Of a DNA stretch of 64,000 nucleotides, positions 9,891 through 22,666 are shown in pieces (within the stretch, counting starts at the first letter, position 1; every line of letters starts with the position of its first letter). The notes under the pieces were generated by a model. It did not search any database and was not told where the DNA came from. It was given only the letters and a program-made list of their open reading frames with translations. This DNA comes from Nymphaea colorata (taxonomy: Eukaryota > Streptophyta > Magnoliopsida > Nymphaeales > Nymphaeaceae), in contig NC_045149.1 in assembly GCF_008831285.2 (NCBI RefSeq), positions 16,671,035-16,735,034 of the forward strand. The letters run 5' to 3'. Position numbers and translations under genes: made by a program.

Positions 9891-11960
9891 ACCTATACCG
9901 GCCCTGCCCAACTAGGCCAACCCGTTGGACGGTCAGGTGGGTGGTGCAATTTTTGCCGCTGCGTGTAACCTTCCGGTCCAAACACATGAAGCACTGTTGG
10001 CGGTCGTCCCGCCATAGTGAGTCGTAGAATCGCGTGCTTCCGTTCTGCGCGCGGCCAGAGCATCGACGGATTTTTGTTCATGAAGAAGGTGAGCCGTGGT
10101 TTGTTTTCTTTAATGGGTTTCACTATTTCAATGTTGAATCACAGGCCACCTTTGGTCAGGATCTCTTTATATCTGCTCCGAGTGGATTTCTTTGCCTTCT
10201 TTAAGTGTCTTGGTATTCAATTTCTGTTGCCCTGTGTTTGAGATTACGCCTTTCTTTTGTGAAATTCGGAAAACCCACTTGGATTTTCTGCCTCTTTCGT
10301 TCTATTAGATGATTCGACAAGTCTATTGGATGGTTTTGCTTCTGATCGTTAGTATTTGCTTCTGATCGTTCATATTTTCCTAATGGTTTGAAGAGGAGTC
10401 ATGACAAGGAGGTAGATGCGGGTACAAGATTCAACCAGCGTCACTATTTGATAGTTCCTAGCGCGTCGTGTTTCAACATAGAGATTTCTTGGTCCTGAGT
10501 GGATCAGCTGGAGTTGCTATCTGTTGGCAAAATTCATTGTTGATGTGTGTAATTTGCATGTATAGGTGCAAAATTCTGAGGGTTTAACTGGTTAACTTTG
10601 ATGGAAGGTTGTACAGTACAGAGACTGGTTTTTTGTGTCATAAACATCAGATGTTTGGTTTCTCATTGTGTAAATTTCAATAAAAATATATGATGCTTTG
10701 TTTTATTCTTGGTGATGGTTTTGCTGTGGCCGAGGGTCAGAATTGATGATTTATATCTGAGTGATGTCGATTTGATTCTGAAGAGTTCGACTTGCTTATC
10801 CAACGTTACCTGGCACTTGATCTGTCTCTGAGGATTAATGATCCAACATTTAGTGGTATTTAGTTGATGAATTTGATGATCCACAGACAAGTGACATTTG
10901 GTTTGGTCCCATTCTTGAACAACTTAAAGAACTGAAAATGTTCAACTTATCTTTAAAAGTCCAAGTCATGTGGGTATACATATGTAATTTGGACAGTGCT
11001 GGGTAACAAAATTAGACATCTCAATGTTGTTCCAGATGCCAGTCTACATCGTTCGAGAGAGGGCAAATGTTTAGTTTTAATGCTAGAAAGGAAACAAGAA
11101 GGCGTTTTGTGTTGTCATTGAATATTGAGTTTATCCATGTAGGGATATCATAATAGAATGAAAGAGATTTGGTCAGCATCATCATTCTAGGAGCTGCATA
11201 GTGATTCATGAAACAATGAAAAGAAACTTTCTGTTGGGTATTTGACAAGCAGAAGCATGCAAGTTTTGACTTCATAATGAGTGAGGTGACATATATCTGA
11301 ATTATGAATTTCTGTTCTCTTAGTGCAATCCATGCTAGTGGGAACATCTGTAATTGAATCTTAAGGGAGATCCAGAACCTTGGGAATAATTTTTGTTCAA
11401 CCTGTTTTTGCTTTTTCACTTGCCGTTTTGGAGCCTTGCTGTGAAACAAATGATCAAAAGAAAGAGAGTAAAGAATTCCAGGTGTAAAAAGTTCTTTTAG
11501 CACCTGGATTCTCAACAATCCTGTTTGTGCTTTCAAGGTTGCATTGGCAAAAGAAGTAAGCAAATTAAGAGCTAGTTATATAAGCACTAGGGAAAAGTTC
11601 ATTATAGTATGTTCAGTTGGTGGACTAGCTGCACAAGTTGCAATTATCTGTTCTCTGTTTGTCTGGTCAAACAATGTTCACGAATATCTGAACTGAATTT
11701 TTACCTACCAATTTACTTGAAGAAATGAAATATGAAACTAAAAACGAGATTGATGGACTAGATTAGGATAGATGGGTGAAAAAGGTTAAGCTGCTTGACC
11801 AATACATGGTCGGAGTTTGTAGTAAGGTGTGGAAGTAAGAATTGTTGCAAGAAATAGTTATTATGGCTATTCATGGTGCAAAACCTTCTTTTGCTTTATA
11901 ACCAATAAGATAGAATTTGTTGATCTAAGTGCCACCTTTTCAAATGCTGAAACTCAAGGC

Positions 11961-12094
11961 TGAGGCCTTTATGGTCCATGTTTCAAATTGGTCCAGTTGC
12001 AGGAACTATGTAGGGAATTTCTACTCCTGATGCCTTTATGGTCCACATTTCAAATTGGTCCTGTTGCAGTAACCATGTAGAAAGGCTGCTACAG
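11961..12094. repeat. Tandem duplication, period about 67
   Basis: Two diverged copies, about 11961-12027 and 12028-12094, share the words CCTTTATGGTCCA and TTTCAAATTGGTCC. They lie inside the leader intron. Confidence 0.6.
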
Positions 12095-12565
12095 TGTCAG
12101 AGTGAATTAGACGGTTCTATTGTGTATAACTACATAGAACTTGGTATTCAGAGCTTGGTTGTTGTCCAGTTTTGCTTCCCAGAGTAGGCAAAGGTTATTT
12201 TCACTGGGCTGTGCATGGAATTTGGAAGTAGACAAAAGATTGGAAGTTATGGTTGGTTGCTGTTTCTCTTATCTTGTTTCAACAGACTGTCGGTATCTTA
12301 GACATAGTTAAGGTATATTTTAAGTTTCTTGCAAAATCAGGTTGTTCTATGAAGCATAATCAAATCAATGGGTGAAAACGCCAAAGCATAGCCTTTAAAA
12401 AAATTAATCCAGTCAACAAAATGGTAATAGGGTATGGCGAACCTTGTCTAGCTGTACATGTATCCATTTTTGTGATGTACATTATCTTGGACGTTTAAAG
12501 TGATTATCTAGTGAAGCATGAGTTTTTCTTTGTTCAACATCTACTTGGACGTTTAAAGTGGTTAT

Positions 12566-12700
12566 CTAGTCAAGCATCAGTTAACATCTACTTGGACGTT
12601 GTTAAAAGGTAAAATAAAGTAACCACATGATGGCTAGTCAAGCATCAGTTAACATCTACTTGGACGTTGTTAAAAGGTAAAATAAAGTAACCACATGATG
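12566..12700. repeat. Near-perfect 68-bp tandem duplication
   Basis: The unit starting CTAGTCAAGCATCAGTTAAC is present at 12566-12633 and 12634-12700 with almost no differences, so it is recent. Older partial relatives with TTGGACGTTTAAAGTG lie just before it, at about 12489 and 12545. Confidence 0.8.
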
Positions 12701-13375
12701 CACTAGCGGATGCTCATGAATGACTTACCATCTTAATGCCCTGTCTCCAACAGGGAATAACCAATTCTCAGAGACAGAATTACAGGTTCATTCCTAGGTC
12801 ACCTCCTTGAGTCCTAAGGCTTGGAATCTCTCGATATGGTTATTAAGTCTTGCTTTATAAGTGACTTGAACACTGGGCTGTGATAAGATGAGAATACTTG
12901 AAATGAAGAGCTTGAAAGCAAAGTTTAACAGTGTCTTCGTGCCTGCAAAACTGAATAGATAGGTATGGGAACTCCTTATTTCTCTCACAATTGATGCCAG
13001 GTCGTTGTAATTCCTTATCTTGGCAACTTTGGAAAAAGTAACACACTGAATATCTCCCAGTTAACACCCATCTTGTTGTATTTCATTAGCTCAGCACATT
13101 ATGGGTTTTCAGTCACCTGAAACTCATGAGTTGTATTTGGACATTATTTGTCCTACAAGTTGGCACTTTTCTCTGTTCTGCTTTGACTTCATTTTGGAAT
13201 TGATTTCATTGTTTTCATCTCTTCATATTTCTTTTTATCTTTTGATTGATGGTACCTGTCCCAGTTATGAAGCCTGAATATTGAATAGTATCTGTCTAAC
13301 TTTCCTTCTTATATTCTTCCTTTTCTTCAGTTAACAATTGGTCTTTCCATTGTCTTGCAGAGCCGTTCTTGAGTG

Positions 13376-14398
13376 ATGAATACCACAACTTTCTTAAAAA
13401 TGGAGAAGGCTATCTTTCTATGGAGGCCTCCACACCTTATGACAAATGTTGCTTCCCAGCAACAGTTATCAAACTATAGATTTGGAGTTCTGAAGCCATC
13501 TCTTAATTTCATGCCCTCAGGTCTTGTCATCAAACGTTCTGCTCTCCTTTGTTCACGATTGTCTGCATGGGAGCCCTCACCACTTCCATACTCTGATAGA
13601 AGTGACGTTGACAGCACCATAAAGGAGAGCAACATCTTTGAATCCCTGGATGTCCAAGAAGCAAGCACAACAAGCATCTCTGAGGGTGAAAACAGCACCA
13701 CCAGCCAAGAAAAATCTTTACAACCTCTGAGGTGGCCTATGTGGCTTTTGGGACCTTCAGTTTTGCTTGTGACTGGCATGGTTCCAACCCTGTGGTTGCC
13801 CTTGTCTTCTGTATTCCTTGGCTGCAACATCTCAAGTCTCCTCTCCTTAGTCGGATTAGACTGCATTTTTAACATTGGTGCCACCTTATTTCTGCTCATG
13901 GCAGATGCTTGTGCTAGATCAAACTTGAAGAGTGCTGGATCAAATTTGAAGAGAGAACCACATACACCTACCGATCTAATCCCTTGGAATTACAGGTTCT
14001 GCAACGCAAGTGCAGGATTGGCTGGCTTTATCATTCCTTTGATGATACTCTTGGCGTCCCACAGAAGCATTCTGCATCCGCCATTGCAGTCCCTTTCTTT
14101 TGCTGTTCTTTTTGGTCCGTATCTTCTGCTCTTGTTCATGCAGATGTTGACAGAGATGCTGACATGGCACTGGCGATCACCTGTGTGGTTGATTGCTCCA
14201 ATCGTCTATGAGGCCTACAGAGTTTTGCAGCTAATGAGAGGCTTGAGATTGGCAGGCGAGGTGGCCGCACCACCATGGGTGGTGCACAGCATTAGAGGAT
14301 TGGTTTCATGGTGGATTCTGATCCTAGGGATTCAGCTTATGAGAGTTTCGTGGTTTGCAGGATTCCATGCTCGTGCTGATCCTAGTGTGGATCAATGA
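13376..14398 (+). CDS. Plant multi-pass membrane protein, probably plastid
   Basis: A 340-residue protein of unknown function encoded in one exon. The first ~60 residues are rich in Ser, Leu and basic residues and poor in acidic ones, as in plastid transit peptides. Residues 65-115 are Ser/Thr/Glu-rich and look disordered. From residue 118 on it is a membrane protein, with spans near 121-147, 153-176, 209-228, 238-258, 270-285 and 303-325. Characteristic words are LIPWNYRFCNASAGLAGF (201-218), LTWHWRSPVW (262-271) and LRLAGEVAAPPWVVH (290-304). The layout fits a conserved plant-only family of uncharacterised plastid proteins; I recall Arabidopsis At1g48460 and At5g63040 as possible members but cannot verify this. 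An intron acceptor ends at 13360, so the start lies just inside the second exon. The upstream GTG at 13373 is not needed. Confidence 0.8.
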   Translation: MNTTTFLKMEKAIFLWRPPHLMTNVASQQQLSNYRFGVLKPSLNFMPSGLVIKRSALLCSRLSAWEPSPLPYSDRSDVDSTIKESNIFESLDVQEASTTSISEGENSTTSQEKSLQPLRWPMWLLGPSVLLVTGMVPTLWLPLSSVFLGCNISSLLSLVGLDCIFNIGATLFLLMADACARSNLKSAGSNLKREPHTPTDLIPWNYRFCNASAGLAGFIIPLMILLASHRSILHPPLQSLSFAVLFGPYLLLLFMQMLTEMLTWHWRSPVWLIAPIVYEAYRVLQLMRGLRLAGEVAAPPWVVHSIRGLVSWWILILGIQLMRVSWFAGFHARADPSVDQ

Positions 14399-15780
<1,382 letters not shown>

Positions 15781-15976
15781 GAAAATCTAGGTTTTTCCTT
15801 CCCTATCCTCGGCGTCCTTATTCTTTCCTCTTTCCCTTGCTTTCCTCCCCCTGCTGCCTCCCTCTCTCTTTCTCTCTCTCCCGTTCTCTCTCTTTCCACC
15901 ACTCTGGGATCGTTGCGGTCATTTTGGGAAACCCCTGTCAAGATCGAGTTTCTTTTTCCTTCTCACTTCGGTGGCA
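15781..15976 (+). promoter_or_regulatory. Pyrimidine-rich 5' leader of LUC7RL
   Basis: About 110 bases at 15795-15905 are almost entirely C and T, typical of a plant 5' leader or core promoter. No TATA box is obvious. The transcription start cannot be placed exactly. Confidence 0.4.
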
Positions 15977-18900
15977 ATGGACGCCCAGAGAGCGCTGTTG
16001 GATGAGTTAATGGGTGCTGGTAAGTCTCCTCTTCATACCCAGTCCTCGTTTTTCTTTATTGACAGTTTATTTTGCTGCGAATTTTCCATTAGAGAAACCT
16101 TAGATATAGGTTTTTATATTTTTGCAAAATAATTCTGGTTGTTTTTTGCTAAATACATAAGATTTTTGGGATTTAGGAATGTTTAACTGACCCGTCATTT
16201 GTCATACTTCGGTTATTGACTTGGTCTTTTGTTCTCTTTCCACTTTAAATGATTTTGTAGTTTTACTTCCAGCATTCCGTTTTTCGGAGATCGAAGGAAC
16301 TATGTATGTGCGGTTAGTTTACGTACTTGCATGCTTTTGTTTTGTACATATTGATCAGTCTGTCGAGGTGTTGATGCTGCTATAAGTGTACCGTTTGAGG
16401 GAACAATTCTCCTCCCTACCTTCGAGGTTGAGGAGTTCTATGTTCCGGATTCATTTGCTGGATGGTGTCCCAAAGTATTTTAGTTTAGGCTCAGTTTTGT
16501 CTGGATGGCAGAATTCGTAGAGGTTCAGTACAGTCTATAGTTGAAACATCCCGTTTCTACTGTGATAACTGAATGGCCCGTTGTATTATTCTGTTCCCAT
16601 TTTATGTTTTCTTCAATTCAGGTATAGACGAGATTGGAGGTTCTTTATTGACTGCCACAGTAGGAACTGTCCTCAAAATGATGGAATACTGCCTAACTGG
16701 ATTGTTGCCAATACAAAAATTATGATGCCAGTGTCTCTGAGTTCAAGGATCATATGTTTATAAAAACTTTCGTGACTTTGTTTCTCGTTTAGTCAGGTGC
16801 ATCTTGGTCATGAAATTCCTGGAAAAATGCATGGTCTTTCATTTACTTTTCCTTTTACTTTGGATTTTGTTCTACATTTCTTAATGCGATTGTTATTCTT
16901 GGTTCTTATTCATTTGATCTGCATCCCTCTGTAGCACGAAACCTTACAGAAGAGGAGAAAAAGGGATTCAGAGAAATATGTTGGGATGATAGAGAAGTTT
17001 GTGGTTCCTATATGGTTCGCTTTTGCCCGCATGATCTGTTCTTCAATACAAAAAGTGATCTTGGTATGTTTATCATTTGTACATAGCTTTTCATTTTCTT
17101 CATCTTTAACGCGAAAACTGAAGAAATTGTTTGCTCTGCCCTAATGCACCTCTTTTTTGGGTTGTAGGTCCATGCCCTAAAATTCATGATCCAAAGTTGA
17201 AAGAGAGGTAGTGAGATGCTGAGCATGTTCTCTTTTTGTCCTTGATTATGTGACTTAGATTCTTATGAGTAGGCCACGTTTGTTCAGTCAATTTCTGCAA
17301 ACTTTAGTTGTTAACTGCATTGCCCTTTTGATTCTATATTCTGTAATCATAAAGAATTTAATTTTCTTTGAAGTTTGAAGTTCTGATGGTGCTGCACAAG
17401 TTTTCCTTTTAGGTTGATTGAGATGTCTATATGCTTTAAAACAACGAATGCTATGCAATTCTTGTCTACTGTCCATGTTGATGCTTGCATGACTATAATT
17501 GTCTTCCGACCTTTTTCCAATGTAAGCCGCTACATGCTTTACATGTTTGTGTAGGAACTTAATATGAGTTACTGGCGTGCTAAATAAGAACTTTGGAGTT
17601 CTGGCTATTTGAGGTTTACATTGAGGTAACAGATCTTTAGCTTTACCATGAGATCCTTGTCAAGAGGAAGGATGTATTCAATCAAAAACATTTCAAACTT
17701 GGGATTTTCATTGGAAAAGTTTGCGTTTGCAGTGTGTTCACAATCTAAATGCTAGACCATAGCCCATATAAGTGATTAATGTTTTGCCGCTCTTAGCTAA
17801 AGCTATTTCTCTGTACTATTGAGAAAACGAGAGAATTTAGATGTTACAACGTTTCAATTCCCTATGTAACATGAAGTAGCAGTGTTATGTATTATACAAT
17901 TTATACTGTATTCAAAGGTCTTATCTGATGGTAGTCCACAAAAAGTTCAGGAGTGAAATTGCCAACTTTCTTGTAGGTCCATTTCCCTTGCCTAGAGGAT
18001 GAGTAGGAAGCAGGCAGTAATTTTAATTCCTCATTCAAGCTTCATATTTTCAACGATTGACATGAATCGTGTTTATTGAAGTAATTATTTTTAATTCTTT
18101 ATTAGACTTTTTGGATTATTGAAGAATGTCTTCTCTTTCTCTCTCTCTCTCTCTCTCTGCTGATGTTCACTAAAGCATTAGCATGGTTTTGCTCCATTAC
18201 CAGTCATCCAAACTAACTGGAAAGGGTAAAATAAATTATTTATAGGTCAGAAAGTGATGCATAGATCTGTTTGCAAGTACCCTAAGTATGTAATTTTGAA
18301 ATGTGAACAAGGAATTCAGTTTGTAGTGCTAGCGTATACAAGACCTGTGATGGTAAGATGTTTAATTTTGACCTTAGTCCTTTTTTCATTTGTTTGCATA
18401 GTTAACTGCTTTTGCAGATTTTTCAAATTTAGCTTGTGGTATTGATTTCTGATAATAGATTAAGTTATTTGAATGTCCCCATCAGATTATTTCTTTCATT
18501 TGCTCATTTGGGTGCTTACGATACCATCCTCTCCTTTTTCTTCTATGCAGCTTAACTTGTTCTGAGTTTCCAATTACAGTTTTCATTTTTTCACTGAGAA
18601 ATCAGTGGGTTTCCTTGAGTGATACGCTCAACTTGACTGGCTAACTAGTGTAGTGGATATGGGAAGATTTTGGGTGATATTTTTTATGGTCTTTGATATA
18701 AAATCAGGTGTCACTTTATGTTTGAACCTTCAAGGACATAGTTATCTCTGTCCAATTGGAATCTGACCCACAATTCTAGGCTTTAGTGATGTACATTTCC
18801 GTTTGTTCGTTGTTTCAGCTTCGAGAAATCACCAAGGCATGACATGTATGTTCCAAGATTTGAAGCAGAGCTTGCTCAGTTTTGTGAAAAACTGGTACTC

Positions 18901-19956
18901 TCTCTCTCTCTCTTTCTCTCCCCCTCCTTTCTCTTTGTGGTGGTGCTTGGGATATGGGGTGTGGGTATGTGATTCTTTGACCAAGTTTACTTGTTTTTTC
19001 ATGGTTTTGTTTCTTTATTACTATTTAGGTACTGGACTTGGACAGGAAGGTTCGGAGGGGCCGTGAGAGGCTAGCACAAGAAGTTGAAGCTCCACCCCCA
19101 CCTCCTATTCCACCTGAGAAATCTGAGCAGCTTGCTCTAGTGGAGGATAAGATAAAAAAGCTACTTGAGCAAGTGGAATCTCTGGGTGAAGCTGGCAAGG
19201 TTGATGAGGCTGAAGCGCTCATGAGAAAGGTTCTGCATGAACTGTTTTTCTTAAAGGTTTTCCTGATTTCCTTTTAAACTAGATAAGATTTAGTATCATT
19301 TTCTTCATGTCCCAGGTGGATATGTTGAATGCTGAAAAGACACTTTTAACACAATCATCAAATGACAAAGCATTAACTCTTACACAAGAGAAGAAGATGG
19401 CACTTTGTGAGATATGTGGGTCCTTCTTAGTTGCTAATGACGCTGCTGAGAGGACCCAGTCACATATAACTGGCAAGCAGCATATGGGGTATGGCATGAT
19501 TCGGGACTTTATAAGTGAATACAAGGTAAATTTTCTGGCCCTATGTTTTATGATTACATTGTTTGGGCCTCACTTTTGCTTATGCCATTTTATTCTGTTA
19601 AGGCTGCCAAAGAAAAGGCAAGGGAGGAGAGATCGGTTAAAGATAAGGAAGCACAAGAGCAAAAAAGGCAGAAAGAAAAGGAGGGTGAGAACAGGAAGCG
19701 AGAAAATGATGTAAGAGAGAGGGAAAGGTATAGGGACCGTGAAAAGGAAAGAGAAAGATCCCGAGAATGGAGTAGCAGGGGGAGCAGGGACAGTGGGAGG
19801 GCCACCTCAGATTTGAAGCACAGCCATTACAGAGGTAGTCGCGATTGGGGCAGAGACAGAGATCGTGATCGTAATGGGAGCAGGAGGAGCAGGTCTCGTT
19901 CTCCATCTAGACATAGCCGCAGGAGGTCACCAAGAAGCCCAGGTCGGCAATACTAG
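15977..19956 (+). CDS. LUC7RL: LUC7-related U1 snRNP splicing factor
   Basis: LUC7 proteins belong to the U1 snRNP and help choose 5' splice sites. Seven coding exons join in frame: 15977-16019, 16935-17063, 17168-17207, 18819-18894, 19029-19229, 19316-19525, 19603-19956, giving 350 residues. The start MDAQRALLDELMG is the usual LUC7 N-terminus, of the LUC7RL/LUC7L3-like branch. A CCCH zinc finger uses C37, C45, C60 and H64 (VCGSYMVRFCPHD). A coiled coil spans about 110-170 (LVEDKIKKLLEQVESLGEAG). A C2H2 finger uses C194, C197, H213 and H219 (CEICGSF...HITGKQHMG). The tail from residue 234 is a charged Glu/Arg stretch, then an RS-like domain (SRRSRSRSPSRHSRRRSPRS). All introns are GT-AG. The first coding exon is only 43 bases, and intron 3 is 1.6 kb with a CT microsatellite at 18133-18158. 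Confidence 0.93.
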
Positions 19957-22593
19957 TGTGTGTGCTATATGTTTTTTTTTTTCATGGAAAAAATGGGAAA
20001 AAAGAAAAGTAGGTAGATGCTTGTTTTCTTCCTCCAGTGCTTTCTAACGACTTGTGAACCATATTATGGGTAAATATTCTCCGCATACAACAGCTCTGTG
20101 AGATGACGTCATCTTGCTATATCAATTTTTTTAAGAAGAAAGTTTGAGGTAGGCAACTCCGATCTTTATTTTTTATTTCATATTGTGTAGTTGTCAAGAA
20201 GTTTCCATGAAAAAGATTTTCTGCATCAATTGCGTTTTCAGCTTTCTCATGTTTTAATAAGATGACAGAAAGAAATTTTGCATGAGGGATGGTGCCACCC
20301 AGAAGATGATGGAATGTGTTTGGACTATAGTAGCTTCAAGTTCTCCAAACATAGAAGGTACTATTTTCAGCTCTAAATTCTGAGGGAACATTTTATGAGA
20401 ACCATGGGCATGGTTGTCGGAAGTTCTAACCTGAGGCTGGCACATTATAACCAAATTCTGATTGCTGTCTTTGCAGAAATTACAGTGTTCACGAGATATT
20501 TTTCAGGAACTCTTTTTTCCTTTTGTTTTGAAGTTTCATTTCATTTTTCATCCCAGTTAAAAAAAAAGCAACTTCCTGGTTTTTGCATTTATTGTGGTTT
20601 TATGCAAGAATGTCTGCTTTTTTGAAAGATGCCCGACATTTGCCAGCACGGAGCAAGGTCATTTGGTTCTCATGCCGTCCCTTATGTTAGATAGCCGTGT
20701 ATTTGCTCGATTTTCATGATTGTCAGGGAACTCGTGCTGATGAGCATCGATGGTGAGGTGGATTGGTGCTGGAATAAATAGCTCCATAGCTAAACTGTGG
20801 GCATATAAAGGTAAAATAGAACTATCATTTTATCTTCTACATATGTGGCATTAGTATCTTCTGGTCAACTCATAGAGACCCACTTAAAGGGAACAAACCT
20901 TTTCGACCAAAATTTTAAAGGTATCAGTCCTGTGAGGAGGAATGAATGAGTTACGGAGTATGGTTGGTGCCTTGTTCGAATAAGGACCTCTAGCTGTTCA
21001 ACAAGTCTGATCTCAGATGCATTTATTGCACTCGGTGAGGTGGATGCAGATGCAAATATGCTGTGACACCTCTGGCTTCTTGGGGCATGCAATGTAAACG
21101 AGTCAATTTCCCGTCTGCCTCCAACCTGTTGTCCTGGCCGGCACAGAGAAAGATGCGTTGTGCTGTTTGGGTCCCGCTGCTTGTTGAGCTAGCCGGTTTG
21201 GCTCTCTTAAAAGATAGCACGTATGGTTGCTGAATTGTTTCAACCGGCTGCATTCCTCTTTTATGGGTTTTTACCAAGAAGGGTGTGGCCTTCCGGTAGG
21301 CGAGAAAAGTTCTTTCTCAAGTTGTGTGGTGAGTTCACCAAATTTTGACTGTTCTGTTGTGTGGTACCAACCTCAAGGTCTCCCCACGATCAGGATTTCT
21401 GGATGTTCTTTATATAAGTTAAAAACATTTTCTTGTTTTTGATATTTTCGGAACCTTTGGGCCGATAGGCTGCATGAAGCCCCGGCTTAGGCTTTTTAAT
21501 CATTAAACGTGACAAACGATGTCGCTTCCTCAAAGAACCGCGTAGTAAGTGTGCCTGCTTAAGGTTTTGATAGCAGTATGGGGGTATGGGTATTGCCTGC
21601 AAGCATACGGCCGATTTGATCAAGGGTTAAATGCCGAAGCAGTTCAATGGATCTGATCTACAAGGTTCACGATGCACCATCTTAATATCTAATAAAAAGG
21701 AAAATTAAAGCTTTGAGAATGCAATTATTTGCAACATATTAAAGCTTGGCGATATATTTTATTTCTAAAAAATGAGTCAACATTAAAAAAATCTATTATT
21801 TGTAAGTGTTTGTCTAGAACACATGAAAATGAATGGGAAAAATTGCTGTCCCATTTTTCTATTGATTCGGCTTGGCTTTGGGCCTTTGGCCACACAGCAT
21901 TTGCTTGAAAATGTCGAGACATCCCCCTCTTAAGATCTTGCTATTACAAAGTTGCTTTACTTTCCTTTTGGGATCATCCTCGTTGGGAAACTTGGGATTG
22001 TGATTGGATCTCATTCTTAGAGGATTATGGCGAACTATTCTAAACGTTCCATAACTGGTATTCTTCGTTCTCGGTATCGCACTGACATCGCTATTGTCTT
22101 CAAGTATAACACGATTCTGTATTTATGTCTTAAATGATGAAAAGGGCTGCACAAATTCATGGAAACTCAAACGAACTATGAAAAATAATTTCATTTTCAC
22201 CAGCACTGTGACGGCTATATAAGCATTTGTTGGTAGCATTTGCAAAACTGATTAATCACGTTGGCGTTAAAGCGGTGTTTCACTCTTTGATTTTGCGTTG
22301 TAAGAAACCTTTTTCCTCATGCACATCTAATCTGGTAAGATATGATTTCAAGTCAGATTGAGGTACTAAGGTTCCAAAGTTGACGTGAATTCATTATGTG
22401 GCAAACCCACTCAAATTTGAATCCGTGATTTTCCTTAGAAGAAATTTCCTTTTCAACCTTATCCTTATTAGATTAAGAAGTAAAGAAAATAACTCTAAAT
22501 GATTCTATTTCTTACAGTAAACAGCAAAATGAAAATAAGTAAACAAGAGAGAAATTTTAAATGATTCTTACGAATGGCAAAATGAAAACATAG
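19957..22593. other. LUC7RL 3' UTR and intergenic DNA
   Basis: The first few hundred bases are probably the LUC7RL 3' UTR, containing a T run at 19973-19982. From about 20640 to 22590 no gene is supported; the short open frames show no domains. Confidence 0.5.
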
Positions 22594-22666
22594 TGGAGAT
22601 GCGGGGTATCGATCCCCGTACCTCTCGCATGCTAAGCGAGCGCTCTACCATCTGAGCTACATCCCC
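22594..22666 (-). tRNA. tRNA-Ala(AGC): tRNA-Ala, anticodon AGC
   Basis: A complete 73-nt tRNA without intron. Read on the minus strand it starts GGGGATGTAGCTCAGATGG. The acceptor arm pairs GGGGATG with CATCTCC and includes the G3:U70 wobble pair that specifies alanine. The anticodon loop reads CTTAGCATG (anticodon AGC). The T arm has GGTTCGA-type sequence in the form GGGGATCGATACCCC, and the discriminator base is A. CCA is not encoded, as usual in nuclear genes. A TTTT run about 4-8 bases past the 3' end on the transcribed strand can serve as the Pol III terminator. A- and B-box positions are intact. Confidence 0.97.

Larger units (their letters stand above)
9900..13375 (+). other. Probable 5' UTR exon and long leader intron
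   Basis: A GC-richer stretch at about 9900-10088 ends in a strong donor, GAAG|GTGAGC, at 10089. The acceptor TTGTCTTGCAG ends at 13360, fifteen bases before the start codon. This implies a 5' UTR intron of about 3.27 kb. Joining these sites gives a short upstream frame, MKKSRS, ending in TGA just before the main ATG. The intron holds two tandem duplications, 11961-12094 and 12566-12700. A 180-codon minus-strand open frame at 11021-11563 has no recognisable domain and is treated as chance. Exon start and splice pairing are inferred. Confidence 0.5.

Noticed and set aside
11021-11563. 180-codon minus-strand open frame
   Set aside because: It lies inside the proposed leader intron on the other strand, with no domain, no family word and composition of AT-rich non-coding DNA.
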